Shown here piece by piece: positions 1 through 6,221 of a DNA stretch of 7,623 nucleotides. This stretch comes from an uncultured Candidatus Melainabacteria bacterium (GTDB lineage: Bacteria; Cyanobacteriota; Vampirovibrionia; Gastranaerophilales; Gastranaerophilaceae). Within the stretch, counting starts at the first letter, position 1, and each line of letters begins with the position of its first letter. The stretch spans positions 1 to 7,623 of the forward strand of contig CAKUTL010000064.1 in NCBI GenBank assembly GCA_934692295.1. Reading direction: 5' to 3'. The position numbers were made by a program, and so were the translations under genes. A model generated the notes under the pieces. The model was not told where the DNA came from and did no database searches. It saw only the letters and a program-made list of their open reading frames with translations.

Positions 1-1359
1 AGACTCGGAGAAAAAGCTGCAATTGGATTATCTGATTCATTACATAAACTTGGAATTGAAACAAAAAAATTAAAAACAGGTACGCCAGCAAGAATTGATA
101 AACGAACTATTGATTATTCAAAAATGACTATTCAACCAGGAGATGAAGAGTTAAGTTTCTTCTCTTTCAAACCAAATCGACCAATTAGAAAAACTTACCC
201 TTGTTATTTAACAAGAACAACCGAAGAAACTCACGAAATTATTCGCTCAAACCTTGATAAATCTCCAATGTATCAAGGACTTATCCACGGTGTTGGACCT
301 AGATATTGTCCTTCAATTGAAGATAAGATTGTTAGATTTGCTTCAAATCCTTCTCACCATATTTTTATTGAGCCAGAAGGTCTTGGAACTTATGAAATTT
401 ATATTCAAGGTTTTTCAACAAGTTTACCAGCAGATGTACAAGTTAGAATGATTAGAAGCTTACCTGGATTAGAAAACGCCCATATTATCAAACCAGCATA
501 CGCTGTTGAGTATGATTATGTTCCAGCAGTTCAAACAACTCATTCACTGATGTCTAAAAAAATTCAAGGATTATTCTTTGGTGGACAAATTAACGGAACG
601 AGTGGCTATGAAGAAGCGGCAGCTCAAGGTTTAATTGCAGGAATTAATGCCTTCAATTATTTGAATGGTTCTGAAATGCTTGAACTATCAAGAAGTTCAT
701 CTTATACTGGAACTCTAATTGATGATTTAGTAACAAAAGATATTCAAGACCCCTACAGAATGTTAACTTCTCGTTCTGAATACAGATTATTACTAAGACA
801 AGACAATGCAGACGAAAGATTAACTCCAATCGGTCATAAAATTGGGTTAATTGACGATACACAATTTGAAAGATTTAATAAGAAACAAGAACTTATCCAG
901 ATTGAAAAAACTAGATTAGAAGGATTAAAAATCCCTGCGACACAAGAAGTTAACGAAATTTTAGCAAAATACGAAGAGCATTTGGATAGAGGAATTAGGG
1001 CATCCGAACTTTTAAAACGACCTAATATTTCATATAAAATTTTAAAAGAAATAGATGAATCTACCAAAGAATTGAACATTCCTAAAGATGTCTATGAACA
1101 AATCGAAGTAATCGTAAAATATGACGGTTATATCAAACGTCAACAAGAACAAGTTGATCAAGCAGGAAAACTTGAAAAATTTAAAATCCCAGAAAATATT
1201 GATTACAACACGATAGACCACATCTCAACAGAAACAAAAGAAAAATTATCAAAAATTAGACCAAAGAATTTGGCTCAAGCATCAAGAATTGGAGGAGTAA
1301 AACCTGCAGATATTTCAATTTTGATGGTTATGCTTGATAAACATATGATAAAAAGTTAA
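1..1359 (+). CDS. mnmG: MnmG (GidA), tRNA uridine-34 carboxymethylaminomethyl modification enzyme, 5'-truncated by the window edge
   Basis: The reading frame is open from base 1 and gives 452 residues. The family is usually about 620-630 residues, so roughly 170 N-terminal residues, including the dinucleotide-binding GxGxxG, lie outside the window. The ATG at 124 is internal: the codons before it encode the conserved LKTGTPAR stretch (residues 23-31). Both family signatures are intact: GVGPRYCPSIEDKIVRF (about residues 97-113, with its conserved Cys) and INGTSGYEEAAAQG (about 197-210). The TSRSEYRLLLRQDNADERLT block follows at about 257-276. The C-terminal helical domain, which in the family contacts MnmE and tRNA, follows and ends with an IGGVKPADISILMVML tail. 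With MnmE, this FAD enzyme installs the (carboxymethyl)aminomethyl group at C5 of wobble U34 in the cytoplasm. No terminator separates it from the convergent neighbour, and the two stop codons overlap. Identification is secure. Confidence 0.97.
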   Translation, partial: RLGEKAAIGLSDSLHKLGIETKKLKTGTPARIDKRTIDYSKMTIQPGDEELSFFSFKPNRPIRKTYPCYLTRTTEETHEIIRSNLDKSPMYQGLIHGVGPRYCPSIEDKIVRFASNPSHHIFIEPEGLGTYEIYIQGFSTSLPADVQVRMIRSLPGLENAHIIKPAYAVEYDYVPAVQTTHSLMSKKIQGLFFGGQINGTSGYEEAAAQGLIAGINAFNYLNGSEMLELSRSSSYTGTLIDDLVTKDIQDPYRMLTSRSEYRLLLRQDNADERLTPIGHKIGLIDDTQFERFNKKQELIQIEKTRLEGLKIPATQEVNEILAKYEEHLDRGIRASELLKRPNISYKILKEIDESTKELNIPKDVYEQIEVIVKYDGYIKRQQEQVDQAGKLEKFKIPENIDYNTIDHISTETKEKLSKIRPKNLAQASRIGGVKPADISILMVMLDKHMIKS

Positions 1360-2300
1360 ACAATTTGTACTTTTTCTTGAATAAATTTCTTAGTGCCTAA
1401 TTCAGCTTTATATAATTTTAAATCTGAAAACCTTATCGCTTTTTTGTCAGCACAAACAATTGTTAAAGAGGTCTTTTCAGGATTTTTTGCAATAATTGTT
1501 CCAGATTTTTCATCACAATTATCTTGTAAAATGGTAAATGAGTAAGGATTTACTATGAAAAATATATCTTTATACGTAATATACGTCGGTAAAAAAGGAT
1601 GCAAAGCTCGAATAGTTCGAGAAATTTCAACAGAAGACTGAAAATTAAAATCCAACATTTTTTCATTCCCAGAAATATTTGGATAATAAGAAGCATAACG
1701 TTCATCTTGAGCAACAGGGGTTAAAATACGATTATTCAAATCTTGCAAAAATTCGCACACCAAATTCCTCGCAACTCGAACACTCTTCTCTCGTAACTCT
1801 TTTGAAGTATCGGAATCAAGAATTTCAACTTTTTCTTGTTTTAAAATTGCACCACAATCATAAGTTTCGTTCATCAAATGAAGAGTTACTCCTGATGATT
1901 TTTCCCCGTGCAAAATTGTCTGTAAATAAGGATTAGGTCCTCGATACCGTGGTAACAAAGAAGGATGAACATTCACCGTCGCAATTTTTGGGATAACAAA
2001 AGTTTGCTTAGATATTCTTTCCTTCCAAGTACCTACAATTATTAAATCCACATTCCAAGAAACCAAAAGTTTTCTAAACCGTGGATCATTTGCAGACCTA
2101 AATCTAATTTGTTTTAATTTTAAGCTATTTATTAAGGTAACCTCAGGAGCGGGCTTAAAAAAATCTTCAAACACCATACGAAAACGAGAATTACATGTGC
2201 TTTCGTATCGAAAAACACCAACAATTTCAGCACCCGCATCCATCGCACCTAAAATAATATTCGCAAGCATTAAGCCTTTTCCAAGAATTACTACCCTCAT
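1356..2300 (-). CDS. Formyltransferase-fold protein related to methionyl-tRNA formyltransferase (Fmt paralogue)
   Basis: This 314-residue protein has the two-domain Fmt architecture and length (E. coli Fmt is 315). It starts MRVVILGKG, a Rossmann-type strand and loop. The catalytic triad expected for 10-formyltetrahydrofolate-dependent transfer is visible: N110 and H112 in NVHPSLLPRYRGPNP, and D148 in GVTLHLMNETYDCGAIL. The C-terminal part has the Fmt_C-like IRALHPFLPTYIT (about 230-242) and IRFSDLKLY (289-297) segments. The PxGRGxKLxPSPVK-type loop that canonical Fmt uses to grip initiator tRNA is not recognisable. Residues 31-55 there read differently (ESTCNSRFRMVFEDFF). The GPNP after RYRG also differs from the GAAP of E. 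coli Fmt. It may therefore formylate another substrate, such as a sugar nucleotide or amino group, or be a divergent Fmt. It has no Shine-Dalgarno site, and a TATAAT box sits 6 nt before the ATG. Its TAA overlaps the mnmG stop. Fold confidence is high; exact substrate confidence is low. Confidence 0.85.
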   Translation of the reverse strand: MRVVILGKGLMLANIILGAMDAGAEIVGVFRYESTCNSRFRMVFEDFFKPAPEVTLINSLKLKQIRFRSANDPRFRKLLVSWNVDLIIVGTWKERISKQTFVIPKIATVNVHPSLLPRYRGPNPYLQTILHGEKSSGVTLHLMNETYDCGAILKQEKVEILDSDTSKELREKSVRVARNLVCEFLQDLNNRILTPVAQDERYASYYPNISGNEKMLDFNFQSSVEISRTIRALHPFLPTYITYKDIFFIVNPYSFTILQDNCDEKSGTIIAKNPEKTSLTIVCADKKAIRFSDLKLYKAELGTKKFIQEKVQIV

Positions 2301-2306
2301 AAGGCT

Positions 2307-2336
2307 ATTATAAATAAAAAGTGTATCAAATGGAAA
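2307..2336 (-). promoter_or_regulatory. Putative promoter of the Fmt-like gene, predicted to give a leaderless mRNA
   Basis: On the minus strand a perfect TATAAT (2312-2307) lies 6 nt before the ATG at 2300. With the usual spacing, transcription would begin on the A of that ATG. Upstream at 18 bp is TTTCCA (2336-2331), four of six matches to TTGACA. The gene has no Shine-Dalgarno sequence, which fits a leaderless start. The -35 falls in the hairpin loop of the upstream gene's terminator. The -10 is convincing; the -35 and start site are inferred. Confidence 0.5.
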
Positions 2337-2348
2337 TTCGATACACTT
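2319..2348 (-). terminator. Intrinsic terminator of the 270-residue membrane-protein gene
   Basis: A 9-bp perfect inverted repeat pairs AAGTGTATC (2319-2327) with GATACACTT (2340-2348) around a 12-nt loop. Read leftward, the stem ends in CACTTTTTATTT, a T-run typical of rho-independent termination. It lies about 25 nt beyond the stop codon of the leftward gene at 2374. The stem is A/T-rich, so it may be a modest terminator. Its loop contains the proposed -35 of the next leftward gene. Confidence 0.7.
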
Positions 2349-2373
2349 CTTAAAAATTCATAAACAACTTTTG

Positions 2374-3186
2374 TTATTCAGCATCCGCTTCAGCAGCAGC
2401 AATTTCATCTTGAACATTCAACGCTGCACGAATAACGGCTTGCTCGCCTTTGATTTGGTTATAATTATCTTGGAAAGCTGCAACTTTTTCTCTGTTATGA
2501 TTTACATCGTGAGTAAAACGACCCAAGATAAATAATACAGGGCCCCAATTCAATGCAGTTTGAGCCAAAGATTTTACAAAAGGATTCATTTTGCCAACAT
2601 ACTCTGAAGCCTTATTCAAAACCTTACTATTATTTAATTTTTTGCTGAATTTTAAGAAATCTTTAATTTCTCTTACAGGAAGTTTTCCGGATTTTGCTAA
2701 TTTCTTAGAAAGCAAACCTGCACCGTGTTTCAAGCCATAGAATGCACCCAGGGTTGCTGCAACAGTTCCGAAGAATGACATCAACGGATGTTTTTGAGAA
2801 AATTCTTTCATTGTATCATTGCTGTTATCAATTTTATGTTTAGCCGCAAAAACTGCATCAATACCTAAGAACAATGCACCTAATTTTAAAGCCTCACTAG
2901 CTCCAGCAGAAAGTCTTATGGCTCTTGATATATTAACGTTTCCTATTTTTGTTAATAACTTTGAAGGAACAGAACAAGCAGCAGCTAAACCTCCAGAAAT
3001 TGGAGCAGCTAAATATAATGCGTTTGAAATTCTTCTATGTTTTTTATCGTCAACATCTTTAGAAGCTCTAGATAGAGCAAGTTTTCGTGTTGACATTTCG
3101 TCCATATATGCGTATTTTTCTAAATCTTCACGAGGACCTTTAAATGCGGTATTTGAATTCGCCATTGAAACAGAATTAACTTGCAT
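2374..3186 (-). CDS. Unrecognised 270-residue membrane-associated protein with N-terminal AFKG tag
   Basis: I do not recognise a named family. The start is well supported: AAGGTAAGG lies about 7 nt before the ATG, and the gene ends in its own terminator. The first 17 residues (MQVNSVSMANSNTAFKG) are polar and low in complexity, ending in an aromatic-K-G motif. I recall similar openings from Gastranaerophilales proteins but cannot check. Residues about 20-55 are charged and probably helical. Hydrophobic, small-residue-rich segments follow near 57-73, 97-114, 135-152 and 208-223, suggesting up to four membrane-inserting helices. A lysine-rich stretch (about 159-195) separates the third and fourth. 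The tail is alanine- and acid-rich (EIAAAEADAE). There is no classical cleavable signal peptide and no catalytic motif that I can see. It is transcribed alone, divergently from mtaB. Being a real gene is likely; its function is unknown. Confidence 0.8.
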   Translation of the reverse strand: MQVNSVSMANSNTAFKGPREDLEKYAYMDEMSTRKLALSRASKDVDDKKHRRISNALYLAAPISGGLAAACSVPSKLLTKIGNVNISRAIRLSAGASEALKLGALFLGIDAVFAAKHKIDNSNDTMKEFSQKHPLMSFFGTVAATLGAFYGLKHGAGLLSKKLAKSGKLPVREIKDFLKFSKKLNNSKVLNKASEYVGKMNPFVKSLAQTALNWGPVLFILGRFTHDVNHNREKVAAFQDNYNQIKGEQAVIRAALNVQDEIAAAEADAE

Positions 3187-3236
3187 ATATACACCTTACC
3201 TTTCACACTACTTTTTATACTTATATTAAAGCAGAA

Positions 3237-3242
3237 ATTATA
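3237..3242 (-). promoter_or_regulatory. Possible -10 element for the 270-residue membrane-protein gene
   Basis: A TATAAT occurs on the minus strand about 50 nt upstream of the ATG at 3186, which would give a leader of roughly 44 nt. I find no good -35 at 16-18 bp, and the spacer is A/T-rich enough for chance matches. This is a weak call, included because the gene needs a promoter in this 127-bp divergent spacer. Confidence 0.25.
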
Positions 3243-3261
3243 TTTTTTTGCTATTTTCATA

Positions 3262-3277
3262 ACATAAATACATAAAT
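3262..3277. repeat. Tandem 8-bp repeat (ACATAAAT x2) just upstream of the mtaB -35
   Basis: Two perfect head-to-tail copies of ACATAAAT abut the proposed mtaB promoter. They lie between the divergent start regions of the membrane-protein gene and mtaB. They could be a binding site for a regulator or simply A/T-rich drift; nothing else supports a function. Confidence 0.3.
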
Positions 3278-3278
3278 A

Positions 3279-3307
3279 TTTACAATCCGTATTGTTTTTT
3301 ATATTAT
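3279..3307 (+). promoter_or_regulatory. Sigma-70-type promoter of mtaB, predicted leaderless
   Basis: TTTACA (3279-3284, five of six matches to TTGACA) and TATTAT (3302-3307, five of six matches to TATAAT) are separated by exactly 17 bp. The hexamer ends 6 nt before the mtaB ATG, so the expected start nucleotide is 3314, the A of that ATG. No Shine-Dalgarno sequence is present between them (CAAGAA). This is the best-formed promoter in the window. Confidence 0.65.
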
Positions 3308-3313
3308 CAAGAA

Positions 3314-4597
3314 ATGAAAAAGTTTAACATTCACACAATGGGCTGTAAATCTAACCAATTTGAAAGTGCGATAATTGAAGAAAATTTAATTTCACACGGA
3401 CTTGAAAAGGTACAGAAAGTTGAAGAGGCTGATATTTATATTTTAAATTCTTGCTCCGTTACTCATAAAAGCGATAACGAAGCGATGTATCTTTTGCGTT
3501 CTGCAAAACACAAAAATCCAAATATTTTAACAATTGCAACTGGATGTATGGCTCAAATTGAAAAAGAAGAACTTCTAGAAAATGATTTTATTGATTTTGT
3601 GATCGGAAATGACGAAAAATTACACTTATATGATTACATTAATTCAGACGAAAGATTTTCGGCAAATGATATTCTAAAACAAACCGAATTCAATAAAGTT
3701 GAATTATTTGACACTACAAAAACAAGAGCAAGCCTAAAAATTCAAGACGGATGCGACAACAGATGCACTTATTGCATAATCTGGAAAGCCCGTGGGAAAA
3801 GCCGTAGTGCAGATTCAAATTTCATCATTGACCAAATTAACAACTTTTCAAAGCACGGATTCAAAGAAGTAATGCTAACAGGAATTCATATCGGACAATG
3901 GGGAAAAGAATTTGGACTAACACTGTTGGATTTATTAAAAGAAATTGAAGAAAAAACAACCATTGAACGTTACAGATTGGGTTCGCTTAACCCGCCTGAA
4001 ATCACGGATGAAATGCTGGAATTTTTAAAAAACTCAAAAAAATTCTGTCCACATTTCCATCTTTCATTACAATCTGCAAATGATAAAACACTACGTTCAA
4101 TGAACAGATTTTATAAAACAGAAGATTATTTAAAACTTATTGAAAAAATTAACGAAACATTTGAAAATCCTTTCCTTGGAAGTGATGTTATCGCCGGATT
4201 TGCAGGAGAAACGGAAGAAGATTTTGAAATAACAAGAAAAAATCTTTTATCCTCAGGTTTAACACAAATTCACACCTTTCCTTATTCAAAAAGAAAAGGA
4301 ACTATTGGAGCTGAAATGGAAAACCAAGTTCCAGACGACGTAAAAAATTCTAGAGCTACAATTATCAAAGAAATATCAAAAGAAAAATTAAACAAATTTA
4401 TTGAAAAAAACCTAGAAAAAACATTAGAAATCTTAATCGAAAAACATCCGGACAAGCATACCGGAAACCTAAAAGGAATGACCAGAAATTATTTGACGGT
4501 GCAAATTCCATCAGATAGAACGGATTTATTCAATACCCTACAAATGGTTAAAATCACAAAACAAGAAAACGGAAAGATTTACGGAGAATTAGTTTAG
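3314..4597 (+). CDS. mtaB: MtaB, tRNA (N6-threonylcarbamoyladenosine(37)-C2)-methylthiotransferase
   Basis: This 427-residue protein has full MiaB/MtaB architecture. The N-terminal UPF0004 domain carries three cluster cysteines: C11 (HTMGCKSNQ), C47 (LNSCSVT) and C78 (ATGCMAQ). The radical-SAM motif CxxxCxxC is C147, C151 and C154, in DGCDNRCTYCIIWKARG. LTGIHIGQWGKE (188-199), HFHLSLQSANDKTL (247-260) and DVIAGFAGETEEDF (291-304) follow, and a C-terminal TRAM-like region spans about 365-427. The ARG after the third cysteine, the LTGIH and the RLGSLNP features point to MtaB rather than MiaB or RimO. MtaB uses two 4Fe-4S clusters and SAM to convert t6A37 to ms2t6A37 in tRNAs reading ANN codons. 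Small deviations are W157 where Pro is usual (CIIP) and Ala for Pro in GFPGE. The gene is monocistronic, with no Shine-Dalgarno site, and its stop overlaps the stop of the leftward XRE remnant. Confidence 0.92.
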   Translation: MKKFNIHTMGCKSNQFESAIIEENLISHGLEKVQKVEEADIYILNSCSVTHKSDNEAMYLLRSAKHKNPNILTIATGCMAQIEKEELLENDFIDFVIGNDEKLHLYDYINSDERFSANDILKQTEFNKVELFDTTKTRASLKIQDGCDNRCTYCIIWKARGKSRSADSNFIIDQINNFSKHGFKEVMLTGIHIGQWGKEFGLTLLDLLKEIEEKTTIERYRLGSLNPPEITDEMLEFLKNSKKFCPHFHLSLQSANDKTLRSMNRFYKTEDYLKLIEKINETFENPFLGSDVIAGFAGETEEDFEITRKNLLSSGLTQIHTFPYSKRKGTIGAEMENQVPDDVKNSRATIIKEISKEKLNKFIEKNLEKTLEILIEKHPDKHTGNLKGMTRNYLTVQIPSDRTDLFNTLQMVKITKQENGKIYGELV

Positions 4598-4814
4598 ATA
4601 AACTCTTTAAAAAAGTCATTTATATCAAGATGTAACACAGAAGAGATTTTTACAAAGTTATACAAGGATAATGACATTTCTCCTCTTTCCACAAAACCAA
4701 TATAAGAAAGGCTGCAATCAGCCATTTTTGCTAGTTTTTCTTAGAAATTTTTTGTCGCATTCTTGCTACTTTTATCTTGAATCCAATTTCTTTTTTAAAC
4801 TCTTCCTTCTCCAT
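4594..4814 (-). pseudogene. Small XRE-family helix-turn-helix regulator, frameshifted
   Basis: Read leftward from the ATG at 4814, one frame gives MEKEEFKKEIGFKIKVARMR and then QKIS before running to a stop at 4731. A second frame, open from 4740 to the TAA at 4594-4596, continues with EKLAKMADCSLSYIGFVERG and then EMSLSLYNFVKISSVLHLDI and NDFFKEFI. Joined with one restored residue (probably Q or K), this is a complete 73-residue Cro/C1-type HTH protein. IGFKIKVARMRQ is helix 1, SxEKLAKMADCSLSYIGFVERGE is the HTH, and LYNFVKISSVLHLDINDFF forms the last helices. The 221-nt span is one base short of 74 codons, so a single-base loss near 4740-4742 explains the break. It has no Shine-Dalgarno site but has a -10-like box 6 nt before the ATG. 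The alternatives are an assembly error in an A-rich tract, or recoding. Family identity is confident; whether it is truly dead is not. Confidence 0.82.
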
Positions 4815-4820
4815 AGAATT

Positions 4821-4849
4821 ATTTTAATATAAAAAGAGCCAAATGGAAA
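4821..4849 (-). promoter_or_regulatory. Putative promoter of the XRE remnant, overlapping the secY terminator
   Basis: On the minus strand TTTCCA (4849-4844) and TAAAAT (4826-4821, five of six matches to TATAAT) are 17 bp apart. The -10 ends 6 nt before the ATG at 4814, so transcription would start on that A. The -35 is the same TTTCCA, inside the same TTTCCATTTG ten-mer, as in front of the Fmt-like gene, again in a terminator loop. The evidence is pattern only, and TATATT two codons upstream is a competing -10. Confidence 0.4.
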
Positions 4850-4864
4850 ACCATTGGCTCTTTT
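4832..4864 (-). terminator. Strong intrinsic terminator of the spc operon after secY
   Basis: AAAAGAGCCAAATGG (4832-4846) pairs with CCATTGGCTCTTTT (4851-4864), with a 4-nt loop and one bulged A, giving a 14-bp stem. Read leftward it ends GGCTCTTTTTATATT, a good U-tract, 20 nt beyond the secY stop. Read rightward it also has four Ts, so it may act weakly on mtaB transcription. Its position shows that the ribosomal transcript ends at secY instead of continuing into adk or map. Confidence 0.88.
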
Positions 4865-4884
4865 AAAATCATAGCAATTACAAA

Positions 4885-6204
4885 TTACTCTTTCAAGAAT
4901 GATTCGTAATTTCTAGCAAGCAAGTGTGTTCTTACCTGATTGATTAAATCCAACGCAACACCAACCATGATGATTAGAGATGTTGCACCGATACCTTGGA
5001 ATGTTTGAATACGTGTAACATGGCTTGCAAATGATGGAACAAGTGCAATGATACCCAAACCGATAGCACCGATAAATGTTGTTTTTGAAAGGATTTTATC
5101 CAATGCTTCTGCGGTAGGTCTTCCAGGTTTGATACCAGGAATTGATGAACCGTATTTCTTTAAGTTATCCGCAATATCCTTTGGTTGCATATTTGGCATA
5201 ATTGATGCGTAGAAGAAGGTCAACGCAATGATTAAAGCAATATACAATACATAATATGTAATTCCGTCAGGACTCAAATAATGATTCATACTCATTACAA
5301 AATTCTTAACAGCTGCTGATTTGAAATTAGCTTGTCCTACTAAAGCCAAAATTGTTGATGGGAACAACAAAATAGCAATAGCAAAGATGATTGGCATTAC
5401 ACCACCTGGGTTAAGTTTAAAAGGAATAAATGAGTTCATTCCGCCATAAACCTTGTTACCAATTTGTCTTTTTGGATTAACAATAATTACTTTTCTTACA
5501 GCTTCTTGCATAATTACAATCATAATCATTGAAACAAAGAATATTGCAAGCAAAATCATTAAACCAATTTGCATAGATGAACTTGCTTTAACTAAAGCTG
5601 CTGTTCTTGAAGTATAAATAGGGATACCAGATAAAATACCACAGAAGATAATTAGGGATCCACCATTACCAATTCCGTTTTCGGTAATCAATTCTGAAAT
5701 CCACATTACAAGAACTGCACCAGCAGTCAATGAACATATTGAACTTACATAGAATGCGATAGGGTTAACTGTTGAAATTATTGCCCCCGGTAAATGATGC
5801 AAGTACAACATGAAAATAAATGATTGGAAAACTGCAAGTACAACTGTGAAAATTCTAGTGTACTGAGACAATTTTCTACGTCCAGCTTCCCCTTCTTCTT
5901 TCTGTAATTTTTCCAAAGAAGGAATTACAACAGAAATCAACTGGACAATAATTGATGATGTGATGAATGGTCCGATACCTAATGCCAAAATTGACACTGT
6001 ACCCAAAGCACCACCTGAGAACAAGTCAAGGAAACCAATAATATTGTTTCCTTGTGCAATGTTCGCAAACACCTGGGAATTGATACCATACAAAGGCATT
6101 TGAACTCCCAATCTCCATAATGCAACCATCAAGAATGTAAACAAAATCTTTTGTTTCAATCCTGATGCGTTCCACATGGACATCAAATCATCAGTAGTTG
6201 GCAT
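4885..6204 (-). CDS. secY: SecY, protein-conducting channel subunit of the Sec translocon
   Basis: The protein has 439 residues from the preferred start, near the usual length. It has ten hydrophobic helices and both SecY signatures: ALGIGPFITSSIIVQLI in TM2, and WISELITENGIGNGGSLII around TM4. It also has the family blocks NPGGVMPIIFA, the cytoplasmic loop NLKKYGSSIPGIKPGRPT before TM9, and a C-terminal LLARNYESFLKE tail. SecY forms the inner-membrane pore with SecE (and SecG) for SecA-driven and co-translational export. On the start: a longer frame begins at 6222, where its ATG overlaps the rplO stop as TAATG, but no Shine-Dalgarno lies before it. The ATG at 6204 (MPTTDDLMSMW) has a perfect AAGGAG 5 nt upstream, so I prefer it. 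Starting at 6222 by coupling would add MAQGVK. It is the last gene of the spc operon and is followed by a terminator. Confidence 0.96.
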   Translation of the reverse strand: MPTTDDLMSMWNASGLKQKILFTFLMVALWRLGVQMPLYGINSQVFANIAQGNNIIGFLDLFSGGALGTVSILALGIGPFITSSIIVQLISVVIPSLEKLQKEEGEAGRRKLSQYTRIFTVVLAVFQSFIFMLYLHHLPGAIISTVNPIAFYVSSICSLTAGAVLVMWISELITENGIGNGGSLIIFCGILSGIPIYTSRTAALVKASSSMQIGLMILLAIFFVSMIMIVIMQEAVRKVIIVNPKRQIGNKVYGGMNSFIPFKLNPGGVMPIIFAIAILLFPSTILALVGQANFKSAAVKNFVMSMNHYLSPDGITYYVLYIALIIALTFFYASIMPNMQPKDIADNLKKYGSSIPGIKPGRPTAEALDKILSKTTFIGAIGLGIIALVPSFASHVTRIQTFQGIGATSLIIMVGVALDLINQVRTHLLARNYESFLKE

Positions 6205-6215
6205 TTTAACTCCTT
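6205..6215 (-). promoter_or_regulatory. Shine-Dalgarno site that decides the secY start
   Basis: AAGGAG (6215-6210) followed by a 5-nt spacer and ATG (6204-6202) lies inside the longer open frame, just after the rplO stop. The alternative ATG at 6222 has only GTTGAGTTAGTATA before it. Such a full match is unlikely by chance, so initiation at 6204 is favoured. Translational coupling from rplO could use both. Confidence 0.6.
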
Positions 6216-6221
6216 GTGCCA

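Noticed and set aside
254..451. Short open frames overlapping mnmG (including minus-strand ones at 653-862 and 834-1079)
   Set aside because: Shadow frames of a highly conserved gene, with compositions typical of A/T-rich out-of-frame translation.
1679..1936. An 85-residue plus-strand open frame inside the Fmt-like gene
   Set aside because: It lies fully antisense to a gene with a clear catalytic triad; no start signal and no family resemblance.
2819..3229. A 136-residue open frame on the plus strand, antisense to the unknown membrane-protein gene
   Set aside because: It lacks a Shine-Dalgarno or promoter and has no recognisable motif. It mirrors the opposite gene, which has SD, terminator and sensible protein features.
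3187..3313. Riboswitch or small RNA in the divergent spacer
   Set aside because: The segment is A/T-rich with no convincing stem or conserved aptamer pattern. mtaB appears leaderless, leaving no room for a leader RNA.
4731..4745. Programmed -1 frameshifting to express the XRE protein
   Set aside because: The local sequence AAG AAA AAC TAG is not a standard X XXY YYZ site, since GAA-AAC slippage mispairs. The frame just upstream has a TAA, and a simple one-base loss explains the data better. Kept only as an alternative.
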